This document shows positions 54,928 through 63,312 of a stretch of 64,000 nt of DNA, piece after piece. Both the position numbers and the translations under genes were made by a program. Every line of letters begins with the position of its first letter. Position 1 is the first letter of the stretch. The notes beneath the pieces were generated by a model, which ran no database searches, was not told where the DNA came from, and saw only the letters and a program-made list of their open reading frames with translations. Where the stretch lies: the NCBI GenBank assembly GCA_016789305.1, contig JAEURJ010000014.1, positions 558,001 to 622,000 of the forward strand, read 5' to 3'. The DNA is from Anaerolineales bacterium (lineage in GTDB: Bacteria; Chloroflexota; Anaerolineae; Anaerolineales; Villigracilaceae).

Positions 54928-57228
54928 ATGCGCGGAGTATCGGTCCACATCACTGGCATCGTTCAGGGAGTTGGCTTCCGCCCATTTGTATATAACCTCG
55001 CCACAAAATTAAATCTAAAAGGTTGGGTGAAAAATACGTCCGCCGGGGTGGACATTGAAGTGGATGGCGAACAGGATATGCTGGATGCCTTCGTCAAAGC
55101 ATTACGCGACGAAGCTCCACCACTCTCCCGCATCGACGAACTGGCCGCCTCTCACCGCCCTGCCAACGGATTCACATCCTTCGACATTCACCACTCTGAA
55201 TCAGTGGATGGCGCATTTCAACCCATCTCCCCTGACGTCGCCATTTGCGACGATTGTCTGCGTGAACTCTTTGACCCCAAAGACAGACGGTATTTGTATC
55301 CGTTCATCAACTGCACCAACTGTGGACCACGTTTCACGATCATTCAAGATATTCCGTACGACCGTCCAAAGACTACGATGGCACCCTTCGCGATGTGTCC
55401 TGATTGCGAACGCGAATACACCGACCCAACGAATCGACGTTTCCACGCACAGCCGGTAGCGTGTCCCGCTTGTGGACCATCCGTTTGGTTGGAAACGAAA
55501 GATGAAAGAAGAAAGAAAATTGGCGAAGAAGCAATCCGTGAAGTACGTGAGTTGCTATCGAATGGAAACATTCTCGCCATCAAAGGACTTGGTGGGTTTC
55601 ACCTTGCCTGCGATGCGACAAATGCCAAAGCTGTGAGCGAGCTCCGTGCCCGCAAACTACGCGTGGACAAACCTTTCGCGTTGATGATGCCTGATATTGA
55701 AACTGTTCAACAGCATTGTGAAGTCAGTGAAGATGAAAAAGAATTGCTCACATCGCCAGCCCATCCGATTGTTTTGCTAAAAAAGAAACCCGAATCATCC
55801 ATCGTGGAAGAAGTATCGCCCAAGCAAGACTGGCTTGGAGTCATGCTTCCCTACACACCACTTCATCATTTACTGTTTTCGAAAAACCATTCTCTATTCT
55901 CTGCTCTTGTCATGACCAGCGGAAATCTCAGCGAAGAACCCATCGCAACAGATAATAACGAAGCCCGAGAAAGGTTATCAAAACTTGCCGATGCCTTTTT
56001 GATGCACAATCGCGATATTCACATTCGTTGCGACGACTCTGTCGTTCGCGCGTTCCAAAGTTCCAACGTTTTAACGTTCAGACCTGCTAACATCTATCCC
56101 ATTCGCCGTTCGCGAGGGTATTCTCCTTTCCCTGTAAAGTTGCCTTTTGATGTTCCTCAGATTCTAGCAACAGGTTCCGAACTCAAGAATACGTTTTGCA
56201 TCACGAATAAAAATTATGCATTTCTCAGCCACCACATTGGGGATATGGAAAACTACGAAACGCTGAAATCCTTTGAACAAGGTGTGGAGCATTTTGAAAA
56301 ATTATTCCGCGTGAAGCCCGAGGCCATTGCGCATGACATGCATCCCAACTATTTAGCTACTCGTTATGCATTGGAAAGAGCAGAAAGAGAAAACATCCCC
56401 ACCTTTGCGGTACAGCATCATCATGCACACATCGCCGCTTGCATGGCCGAGCATGGACTGGTTGAACCCGTCATAGGCGTTTCATTTGACGGAACCGGCT
56501 ACGGCGAAGATGGTGCCATTTGGGGTGGTGAATTTTTAGTAGCGGATTATAAAAATTATCAACGTGCTGCTCATTTGGAATATTTCCCTTTGCCCGGCGG
56601 AGATGCAGCGATCAAGAAGCCGGCACGAACCGCACTGGCTTTGTTGTGGAGTTTGGGATTGGAATGGGACGAACGATTGGCATCAGTTGTTGAATTTTGC
56701 GCAGAAGATCAAGTCACCTTGCGAGTGCAATTGGAAAAGAAGATCAACACGCCACTCACCTCCAGTATGGGACGGTTGTTCGATGCGGCGGCGGCTTTAG
56801 CGGGAGTTCGTCAAAAGGTTAACTATGAAGGGCAGGCCGCGATTGAATTCGAGGCATTGGCAGATTCTGCTGAAGTGGGAATCTATTCTTTTGGATTGGA
56901 GCAAGCAGAAGTTAAGACTCGAAACGCTGTCGAAGCGTTGGTCAAGGATGTGATGGCGGGAATCCCGATCCAAAAAATCTCGGCACGTTTCCATAACGGG
57001 ATGGCAGAGTCTGTTCGTGAGACGATTAAGAAAATTAACGTTGAAACGGGAATCAAATCCGTAGTTTTGTCTGGCGGAGTTTGGCAGAATATCACACTAT
57101 TACGACGAAGTTTGTCACTATTGGAAAACGATGGTTTCAAAGTATACATACATCGGGAAGTTCCAACAAACGATGGCGGGCTTTCACTAGGACAGGCCGC
57201 GATTGCAGCGGCACGAATGCGAGGATAA
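54928..57228 (+). CDS. hypF: Carbamoyltransferase HypF
   Basis: 766 residues. N-terminal acylphosphatase domain (VQGVGFRPF), two zinc-finger pairs (CDDCLREL...CTNC, CPDCEREY...CPAC), a YrdC domain (about 185-370), and a Kae1-like domain with HHHAHIAACMAEH and FDGTGYGEDGAIWGGEF. It makes thiocarbamate on HypE for the CN ligand. Start ATG at 54928, two bases after hypB; the open frame runs further upstream only as a shadow of hypB. Confidence 0.95.
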   Translation: MRGVSVHITGIVQGVGFRPFVYNLATKLNLKGWVKNTSAGVDIEVDGEQDMLDAFVKALRDEAPPLSRIDELAASHRPANGFTSFDIHHSESVDGAFQPISPDVAICDDCLRELFDPKDRRYLYPFINCTNCGPRFTIIQDIPYDRPKTTMAPFAMCPDCEREYTDPTNRRFHAQPVACPACGPSVWLETKDERRKKIGEEAIREVRELLSNGNILAIKGLGGFHLACDATNAKAVSELRARKLRVDKPFALMMPDIETVQQHCEVSEDEKELLTSPAHPIVLLKKKPESSIVEEVSPKQDWLGVMLPYTPLHHLLFSKNHSLFSALVMTSGNLSEEPIATDNNEARERLSKLADAFLMHNRDIHIRCDDSVVRAFQSSNVLTFRPANIYPIRRSRGYSPFPVKLPFDVPQILATGSELKNTFCITNKNYAFLSHHIGDMENYETLKSFEQGVEHFEKLFRVKPEAIAHDMHPNYLATRYALERAERENIPTFAVQHHHAHIAACMAEHGLVEPVIGVSFDGTGYGEDGAIWGGEFLVADYKNYQRAAHLEYFPLPGGDAAIKKPARTALALLWSLGLEWDERLASVVEFCAEDQVTLRVQLEKKINTPLTSSMGRLFDAAAALAGVRQKVNYEGQAAIEFEALADSAEVGIYSFGLEQAEVKTRNAVEALVKDVMAGIPIQKISARFHNGMAESVRETIKKINVETGIKSVVLSGGVWQNITLLRRSLSLLENDGFKVYIHREVPTNDGGLSLGQAAIAAARMRG

Positions 57229-57229
57229 T

Positions 57230-57478
57230 ATGTGTTTAGGTGTTCCAGGAAAAATTGTTGAAGTATACGAAAAGAATGGATTGAAAATGGCAAAGGTGGA
57301 CTTCGGTGGAATTTTCCGCGAAGCCTGTCTTGATTATGTTCCCGAAGCAGAGTTGGGAGAATATTGCGTGATCCACGTTGGGTTTGCGATCAGCGTATTG
57401 AGCGAATCAGAAGCATTGGAAACATTGGATTTACTCCGGCAGATCGGCACGTTGGATGAAGAATTGGGGAAGACATGA
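57230..57478 (+). CDS. hypC: Hydrogenase maturation chaperone HypC
   Basis: 82 residues. Begins [12 protein letters not shown] with the Fe-binding Cys2, then [15 protein letters not shown] and [12 protein letters not shown]. It carries the iron with HypD. ATG at 57230 lies directly after the hypF stop. Confidence 0.94.
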   Translation: MCLGVPGKIVEVYEKNGLKMAKVDFGGIFREACLDYVPEAELGEYCVIHVGFAISVLSESEALETLDLLRQIGTLDEELGKT

Positions 57479-58575
57479 AATACGTCACCGAGTATCGCGA
57501 TGCCGAATTGGTAAAGAATGTTATTGAAGAGATCCGCAAAACGGTGAAACGGCCGTGGGTCTTGATGGAAATTTGCGGCGGACAGACTCATGCCATCGTC
57601 CGTCATGGCATCGATCAATTGCTACCGCGTGAAATCGAATTGGTGCATGGACCGGGCTGCCCGGTGTGTGTGACACCACTGGAGTTGATCGACAAGGCTT
57701 TAAATATTGCCGCTCAACCGAATGTAATCTTCTGCTCGTATGGCGACATGTTACGCGTGCCAGGTTCACAGCGGGATTTGTTTTCAGTAAAAGCACAAGG
57801 TGGCGATGTGCGCGTGGTGTATTCACCATTGGATGCAGTGGCACTTGCACAGGAAAACCCAGACAAACAAGTTGTATTTTTTGCAATTGGATTCGAAACC
57901 ACCGCCCCACCCAATGTGATGAGTGTATTGCAGGCACAGCGACTCGGCTTGAAGAATTTTTCGATCCTGGTTTCACATGTCCGCGTGCCGCCTGCAATCA
58001 AAGCTATCTTAAGCTCACCGCAAAATCGCGTGCAAGGATTTTTACTCGCAGGCCATGTCAACGCTGTGATGGGCTACTGGGAATATCCGCCGCTGGTGGA
58101 GGAGTTTAAAATTCCGATGGTGATTACAGGCTTTGAACCGCTCGACATCGTGCAGGGAATTTTGACCACGGTCCAATTGCTGGAAGCTGGAAAAGTGGAA
58201 GTAGCCAACGCATACCAGCGTGCCGTAACATTGGAAGGACTCAAACCTGCGCGAGATGCGATCAACAAAGTCTTCATGGAAGTTGACCGCAAATGGCGCG
58301 GCATTGGCATGATCCCCATGAGCGGTTGGGGATTGCGGCCTGAGTTCGATGAATTCAATGCGGAGAAGCGCTTCAATGTGGACGCCATTCAAGCGGACGA
58401 ATCTCCGCTTTGTATTGCAGGGCAAATCTTACAAGGCTTGAAGAAACCTCACGATTGCCCTGCGTTTGGAAAGCAATGCACACAGGAAAATCCGCTGGGC
58501 GCAACGATGGTTTCCTCGGAAGGCGCATGTGCGGCATATTATCGGTATGGAAGAATGCTGGAGAAAGAAAATTAA
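57475..58575 (+). CDS. hypD: Hydrogenase maturation protein HypD
   Basis: 366 residues. [12 protein letters not shown] (Fe-scaffold cysteine), [22 protein letters not shown] and the C-terminal cluster cysteines around [14 protein letters not shown]. It assembles the Fe(CN)2CO unit with HypC. It overlaps hypC by 4 nt and is followed by REP elements. Confidence 0.95.
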   Translation: MKYVTEYRDAELVKNVIEEIRKTVKRPWVLMEICGGQTHAIVRHGIDQLLPREIELVHGPGCPVCVTPLELIDKALNIAAQPNVIFCSYGDMLRVPGSQRDLFSVKAQGGDVRVVYSPLDAVALAQENPDKQVVFFAIGFETTAPPNVMSVLQAQRLGLKNFSILVSHVRVPPAIKAILSSPQNRVQGFLLAGHVNAVMGYWEYPPLVEEFKIPMVITGFEPLDIVQGILTTVQLLEAGKVEVANAYQRAVTLEGLKPARDAINKVFMEVDRKWRGIGMIPMSGWGLRPEFDEFNAEKRFNVDAIQADESPLCIAGQILQGLKKPHDCPAFGKQCTQENPLGATMVSSEGACAAYYRYGRMLEKEN

Positions 58576-58579
58576 TGGT

Positions 58580-58632
58580 GGACTCCGAAGCTCTGCTTCG
58601 GGTTATTTCCGCAAGTAGAACTTGCGGAGTCC
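58580..58632. repeat. REP pair upstream of the transposase
   Basis: GGACTCC head with stem CCGAAGC/GCTTCGG around TCT, then stem CCGCAAGT/ACTTGCGG around AGA with an AGTCC head on the far side: two REPs in opposite orientation. Confidence 0.88.
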
Positions 58633-58646
58633 ACAACGAGCAGAAA

Positions 58647-59186
58647 ATGACCGATATTTACAAACCACATTTACATACTCCTCCACACTGGTTTGTATCC
58701 AATGCAATTTATATCGTGACGGGCTCCGTAATTGACAAAAAGCCATTGCTTGACTCTGACGCCAAACTTGGTCATTTTTGCGAAACATTGATCGAGCGTT
58801 CCAAAATTCTAAATTGGTCATTGGAAGCTTGGGCTGTGATGTCGAATCATTATCATTTTATTGCCCGCAGCCCAGAAGATGCGCTTTCGCTAAAATCTCT
58901 TATTCAAGGCGTGCATTCCATCAGTGCAAAATTCGTCAATGCGAAGGATGCACAGCCAGGAAGAAAAGTCTGGCACAATTATTGGGATACTTGTATCCGA
59001 ACTGAAAAATCATATTATGCGCGGATGAACTATGTCATGATGAACCCGGTAAAACATGGGCTCGTTGAAAAGCCAGAAGAATATCCATTTTCAAGCTACA
59101 GGTATTTTATTGAAAATACACAGCGAGATTTTCGACAGACGGTTTTATCTTGCAAAGACGATGCAGAAATAGAAGATAATTATTAA
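58647..59186 (+). mobile_element. REP-associated tyrosine transposase (RAYT, Y1 family)
   Basis: 179 residues from the ATG at 58647. The HUH motif NHYHF (His68, His70) and a helix with RTEKSYYARMNYVMMNPVKHGLVE carrying the candidate catalytic tyrosine define the IS200/IS605-like RAYT branch. RAYTs move or maintain REP palindromes. It lies in the hypD-hypE gap, bracketed by REP pairs (58580 and 59194-59311). The longer frame from 58410 is a shadow of hypD. Confidence 0.88.
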
Positions 59187-59193
59187 AGGAACT

Positions 59194-59245
59194 GGAGTCA
59201 GCAAGCCCTGCTTGCTGAAATACCCGAAGCAGAGCTTCGGAATCC
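59194..59245. repeat. REP pair downstream of the transposase (first)
   Basis: GGAGTC head, stem AGCAAGC/GCTTGCT around CCT, then stem CCGAAGC/GCTTCGG around AGA with AATCC head, in opposite orientation. Confidence 0.88.
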
Positions 59246-59259
59246 GTTGAATTAGAATT

Positions 59260-59311
59260 GGAGTCGACAAGCTCTGCTTGTCGAAAGGCCCGAAGCGGGG
59301 CTTCGGAGTCC
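59260..59311. repeat. REP pair downstream of the transposase (second)
   Basis: GGAGTC head, stem GACAAGC/GCTTGTC around TCT, then stem CCGAAGC/GCTTCGG around GGG with AGTCC head. It is a near-tandem copy of the pair at 59194. Confidence 0.88.
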
Positions 59312-59323
59312 GAGAGGTGAATT

Positions 59324-60388
59324 ATGACTGACGAAACGATCAACATCGAAGGTGCAGTTTGCGCGCCGCCACTTCATCACAACGAACAAATCGTGATGGG
59401 GCACGGTGCGGGCGGACGAATGAGTCATCAATTGATTCAAAAGGCGTTTTTACCTGCATTTCAAAATCCCGCACTTCAGGCAGGGGATGATGCAGCTTTG
59501 GTCGATGCGGGTTTGCGACAACAGCTTTCAATCAGCACGGATTCGCATGTGGTCTTTCCGTTATTTTTTCCCGGCGGTGACATTGGCAAGTTAGCCGTGT
59601 GCGGCACGGTCAATGATGTGGCGATGCTCGGCGCGAAGCCGTTGTATCTCACGGCGGGCTTCATCCTTGAAGAGGGTTTGCAGATGGAATCCCTGCAACG
59701 TGTGATTGTTTCAATGAAGGAAGCCGCGGAAGAAGCAGGCGTGCACATTGTGGCAGGCGATACAAAGGTTGTGCAAAAAGGAAAAGCCGATGGCTTGTAC
59801 ATTACTACTGCCGGTATCGGTGTTGTTCGTGCGGATGTCAACGTCAGCGGGGCGAATGCCAAAGCGGGCGATGCAGTCATCCTGTCCGGCACGATCGGCG
59901 ATCATGGCATCGCAGTCCTCGCGGCGCGCGGCGAGCTTGGCTTTCAATCCAGCCTGCAAAGCGATGTCGCCCCGCTCAATCATTTGATCGCGGCCATGCT
60001 CGATGCCAGCCCAAACATCCATGTGCTGCGTGATCCCACCCGCGGCGGACTTGCAACCACGCTCAACGAAATTGCGACTCAATCCAACGTGGGCATTTTA
60101 CTGGACGAAAAGACGCTTCCTATCCACCCCGAAGTTGCTGCGGCCTGCGAGATGCTTGGATTCGACCCGCTGTACGTTGCCAACGAAGGCAAGCTTGTGA
60201 CGATGGTCCCGCGTGAAGATGTAGAAAAAGTACTCGCCGCCATGCGCAAGACTCGCTACGGCGAAGGTGCGGTTATCATCGGCGAGGTCACTGCGGAACC
60301 AAAGAGCAGAGTGCTTTTGAAAACAAATCTAGGGACGACTCGTGTGGTCGATATGCTTGCCGGGGAAATGCTGCCGAGAATTTGTTAA
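59324..60388 (+). CDS. hypE: Hydrogenase maturation protein HypE
   Basis: 354 residues of the PurM/AIR-synthase fold: VMGHGAGGRMSHQLI, GDDAALVD, CGTVNDVAMLGAKP, VAGDTKVVQKG and RDPTRGGLATTLNE. It ends in PRIC, the terminal cysteine that is carbamoylated by HypF and dehydrated to thiocyanate. It is separated from hypD by the transposase and REP elements, and followed by a strong terminator. Confidence 0.95.
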   Translation: MTDETINIEGAVCAPPLHHNEQIVMGHGAGGRMSHQLIQKAFLPAFQNPALQAGDDAALVDAGLRQQLSISTDSHVVFPLFFPGGDIGKLAVCGTVNDVAMLGAKPLYLTAGFILEEGLQMESLQRVIVSMKEAAEEAGVHIVAGDTKVVQKGKADGLYITTAGIGVVRADVNVSGANAKAGDAVILSGTIGDHGIAVLAARGELGFQSSLQSDVAPLNHLIAAMLDASPNIHVLRDPTRGGLATTLNEIATQSNVGILLDEKTLPIHPEVAAACEMLGFDPLYVANEGKLVTMVPREDVEKVLAAMRKTRYGEGAVIIGEVTAEPKSRVLLKTNLGTTRVVDMLAGEMLPRIC

Positions 60389-60402
60389 ATTCGAAAGAAG
60401 TT

Positions 60403-60436
60403 AAACAAAGACTCCCTTTGTCGGGAGTCTTTGTTT
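60403..60436 (+). terminator. Intrinsic terminator after hypE
   Basis: AAACAAAGACTCCC pairs fully with GGGAGTCTTTGTTT across a six-base loop. It ends the hydrogenase operon. Confidence 0.9.
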
Positions 60437-60522
60437 ATTAAAAAAATCACCCCTTTCAAATAAGGCGGTGCGAACATTCTTGTCGGAATGGAGAGATTTG
60501 CCCTCCCTGCTCAGCGAAGGCC

Positions 60523-61395
60523 TCAGGGACAATGCCCGCCTTTATACGGCTCTAAGTTTATCTTTAAATCCACATTCTCTTCAAAAGAATAATCGAGGCT
60601 TGGGTCAGCAGCCAATGAGATATAGATGGGTCCAGACTCGGATAATTGAATGATGCCAACCTGCCTGGGCTGTAACTCATATTGGTATTTTTCATCGCCC
60701 AACCAAGTCAAAGGTGTTGCGGCAAGGTGTAATTCTGTTCCGCCCGGGTTCCAACCAAAAGGAGTGATTGTTACGGTATTGCTGATGGAATAAGGCATAC
60801 CAAATAGGTCGACTTCAATTTCACTTACCTGAAACTCATCAAGAAAATTGGGAAAAGCCTTTTTTGTTTGAAAGTCAAAGCCTGCCAATACACTAACACA
60901 TACATCCCTGCCATACCTGCCTGTATGTGTCACATAAAAAGCGGTATTTTGTTTATTCCACTTCATATTAAGGTCATCTGTTCTCATTTTTGCCAATTCT
61001 CCCCCAGTTTGCAGGTCGTAAACAAATAATGCCCAATGACCCTCCCAAACAGATTCCCATACCATCAAGCTCTCGCCATACGGACTCCATTCCAGCTTTT
61101 CGATGTAATCCCTTCGAATGGATGTATGTATTTCTTTTTCGGAATCAATCTCTTCCATGTTAATGACTTCCACTGTATCTGTATCATAGGCGCCTTTCCC
61201 GTCACTTTGCCGGGAAAGAGTGACATAAGCCAGATATCTACCCTCCGGCGAAACGGTTTGAAGCTTACAGCCCGTGTTGTTGTAGGTTTGAATGAATTCA
61301 TTGGAAACTGTTTCTCCGAACTTCTCGCACTTGTCAGAAGGTAACTCTTGTATTGGAGCACGTGCACAACTTACAATTAAGAGTAGGTTGCCCAT
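60523..61395 (-). CDS. Beta-propeller-like protein, possible lipoprotein with a short leader
   Basis: 290 residues. TVSPEGRYLAYVTLS, LEWSPYGESLMVW, WALFVYDLQTGGE and ITPFGWNPGGTELHLA are repeated WD40/TolB-like blades. The N-terminus MGNLLLIVSCARAP has a lipobox-like cysteine after only nine residues, too short for a normal signal; a stop codon lies three codons upstream. A frameshift joining it to the hydrophobic ORF at 61377-61535 is possible. Function unknown. Confidence 0.7.
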   Translation of the reverse strand: MGNLLLIVSCARAPIQELPSDKCEKFGETVSNEFIQTYNNTGCKLQTVSPEGRYLAYVTLSRQSDGKGAYDTDTVEVINMEEIDSEKEIHTSIRRDYIEKLEWSPYGESLMVWESVWEGHWALFVYDLQTGGELAKMRTDDLNMKWNKQNTAFYVTHTGRYGRDVCVSVLAGFDFQTKKAFPNFLDEFQVSEIEVDLFGMPYSISNTVTITPFGWNPGGTELHLAATPLTWLGDEKYQYELQPRQVGIIQLSESGPIYISLAADPSLDYSFEENVDLKINLEPYKGGHCP

Positions 61396-61535
61396 CCAAA
61401 GTCAACGATTTCCAAATCCAAAACTTTAGTCGCCGCAACTTCCTGGTTATGCATTTGGATTTGGGGATTAAATACAAGCACTACTACCGTGGTTGCGATA
61501 ATCAAATAAATGATGTTTTGGGGTTTCCGAGACAT
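61377..61535 (-). CDS. Small membrane ORF
   Basis: 52 residues from an ATG at 61535. One hydrophobic helix near the start (IIYLIIATTVVVLVF) is followed by a polar tail ending DFGWATYS. It overlaps the start of the propeller gene by 19 nt in another frame, so it could be its displaced signal/anchor region, or a small protein on its own. Confidence 0.42.
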   Translation of the reverse strand: MSRKPQNIIYLIIATTVVVLVFNPQIQMHNQEVAATKVLDLEIVDFGWATYS

Positions 61536-61645
61536 TTTATTTTTGGTTGGAGCGACCCGCTTAGTTTTAGTGGATTTACAAAAAGTGTGTCGAGATTTTC
61601 AGACAGCATGGACCAGTTCATTAATGCATGCTTTTCCGTCACTGG

Positions 61646-61756
61646 TTATTTTCCACTACGGGTTTTCCACCAACGCCAGATAATATTGCCAATTATCGCG
61701 CCAACAATCCCTGCGAACCACAGTTGCCAGAAACTTATTTTTTCCATGTTATCCAT
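61646..61756 (-). CDS. Very small single-span membrane ORF
   Basis: 36 residues from ATG at 61756 (or 33 from 61747). Sequence: FWQLWFAGIVGAIIGNIIW helix then basic RWWKTRSGK. It overlaps the stop of the membrane-protein gene by 8 nt, suggesting coupling. Below the length where coding potential is certain; no homology was checked. Confidence 0.42.
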   Translation of the reverse strand: MDNMEKISFWQLWFAGIVGAIIGNIIWRWWKTRSGK

Positions 61757-62390
61757 TTTTCCACGGGCGTTCTTTCCACACTTGATGTGCCATTGTGACT
61801 TCTCCCCATATAAATAGAAAATGAAGTAGTAGTCCGAAAACTGAATACCCGATTACGCCATTTCCGGAGCGTTCTGAGAGACTTGAAAGAAAGACTCCGA
61901 AGACTCCGGCCACAGGACCGAGCGCTAGAAGGAAAAAGATAATCCCCTGTCCAAGACGCGATTTTGGAGCATACGCTTCTTCATGTAGTGAGCCCGAAAG
62001 TCTTTCACTAATAAAAGGCAGAAGTGCCGCGACAGGGTACATTAATGCTAAAGGGATAATCCATTTCCAATCCGACAGGCTAGCATAGACTAAGTTCAAT
62101 GAAGTAACACCTATCATTGCTGGAATATAGGTAACGCTCACTATATACTTTGCTAACCATCCATTTTTAGATGTATTTAGATATGAGTTTACCCTTACAA
62201 TAATAGCCGAAATCAATAATAGTATACTCAAACTTATAGCAATATAAAATGTGACATAGTTGAAGAACGCCCTCTTTGGACCGGCTGGAGTAATTCCAGC
62301 AAGAATGGAAAATAGCCCAAATAAAAACGTTAATATTATTAAATTCCCCAAGTCCTTCATGTAGTTACGTATATCTCTCTTCATATTCAA
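61749..62390 (-). CDS. Polytopic membrane protein of unknown function
   Basis: 213 residues with five or six hydrophobic segments. It is a clear paralogue of the protein at 62680-63309: AGITPAGPK/AGITPIGPK, SLNLVYAS/SLNFIYAS, LALMYPVAALLPF/FAIMYPIAAILPF and the C-terminal WKERPWK/WERRPWK. No family was recognised. It follows a Pro/Thr-tailed ORF, as does its copy. Confidence 0.75.
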   Translation of the reverse strand: MNMKRDIRNYMKDLGNLIILTFLFGLFSILAGITPAGPKRAFFNYVTFYIAISLSILLLISAIIVRVNSYLNTSKNGWLAKYIVSVTYIPAMIGVTSLNLVYASLSDWKWIIPLALMYPVAALLPFISERLSGSLHEEAYAPKSRLGQGIIFFLLALGPVAGVFGVFLSSLSERSGNGVIGYSVFGLLLHFLFIWGEVTMAHQVWKERPWKNG

Positions 62391-62402
62391 CCTTGTTTTT
62401 GC

Positions 62403-62639
62403 TTATGGGCCTGGTGTGGTAGTGGGCGTTTCTGAAGGTGTTGGCGTTGATAGCGAATCCTGAGGTGCTGATGTTGCAGTAGGGGCTGGAGGCGCAGGAA
62501 TTGGAGGTTGAGCGGGGGTTGGGGACGAGCTATTAAAGGCCGCGTTCCACCAATTCTCCACTGTCGGCTCAGCTTTGTCCCATTGTTGGTTAGCCCAAAC
62601 CTTGATCGGTTCTTTCCAACCTAACCACTCCAAAGCCAA
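62403..62639 (-). pseudogene. Orphan Pro/Thr-tail module, possibly a partial duplicate
   Basis: 78 residues from a TTG at 62639; in the same frame the reading goes on upstream without an ATG, past GLLDLALEW. A helical stretch WANQQWDKAEPTVENWW precedes a Pro/Thr/Ala-rich tail (QPPIPAPPAPTATSAP), like the tail of the gene at 63313 (QPPMPAPSPSF). LLDLALEW also resembles LLDIALDR there. It looks like a copied C-terminal fragment without its own normal start. Confidence 0.45.
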
Positions 62640-62679
62640 ATCAAGTAATCCAAATATTGAGTGCTCAAATTGTTTCTCT

Positions 62680-63309
62680 CTATTTTTTCCAAGGGCGGCG
62701 TTCCCATGCCTGTTGCGCCATAGATACGGTCCCCCATACCAGGAAAAAGTGAAAAATCAAGCCCATTATTGAATATCCTATTACACTTCCGCTTCTTTCC
62801 ATGGCGCCTGAAAAGATCGCGCCAAATATACCTGCTATTGGTGCGATAGCGAGTATAAATAATTGAATGAGTTTGCCTAAACATGATCGAGGTGTAAAAA
62901 TTTCGGTATGCAATACCTCTGAAAGTTTTTCGTTTGTGAAAGGCAGTATAGCGGCAATTGGATACATTATTGCGAAGGGCACAATCCATTGCCAAGTGGG
63001 AAAACTTGCGTAGATAAAGTTAAGTGAAGCGACTCCACCCATTATGGGGATAATAGTTATATAGCCGAGATAATAAGACAGCCACGACCACCAAGTATCT
63101 TTCTTCGAGAAACGATGAGTAATTCCGGATAGCCAAAGGACGATGCTTAAAGCGAGTGCAATATACATTGAAGTGAAGTTGTAAGATATTTTTTTAGGGC
63201 CTATGGGAGTAATACCTGCAATTGCAATAAATACTCCTAACAACAAAGGAAGTCCTAAGAAAGCGGCTGCAAAGTACTTTAACCATTCTTCTTTTTTCAT
63301 CTTTTTCAT
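62680..63309 (-). CDS. Polytopic membrane protein of unknown function
   Basis: 209 residues, five to six hydrophobic segments, paralogous to the protein at 61749-62390. It directly follows (3-nt gap) the gene whose product has the Pro/Thr tail. Possibly an immunity or partner protein for that gene; only gene order supports this. Confidence 0.76.
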   Translation of the reverse strand: MKKMKKEEWLKYFAAAFLGLPLLLGVFIAIAGITPIGPKKISYNFTSMYIALALSIVLWLSGITHRFSKKDTWWSWLSYYLGYITIIPIMGGVASLNFIYASFPTWQWIVPFAIMYPIAAILPFTNEKLSEVLHTEIFTPRSCLGKLIQLFILAIAPIAGIFGAIFSGAMERSGSVIGYSIMGLIFHFFLVWGTVSMAQQAWERRPWKK

Positions 63310-63312
63310 GAG

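Noticed and set aside
58410..58646. Upstream extension of the RAYT gene
   Set aside because: It runs through hypD and the REP pair; the transposase homology starts near 58647.
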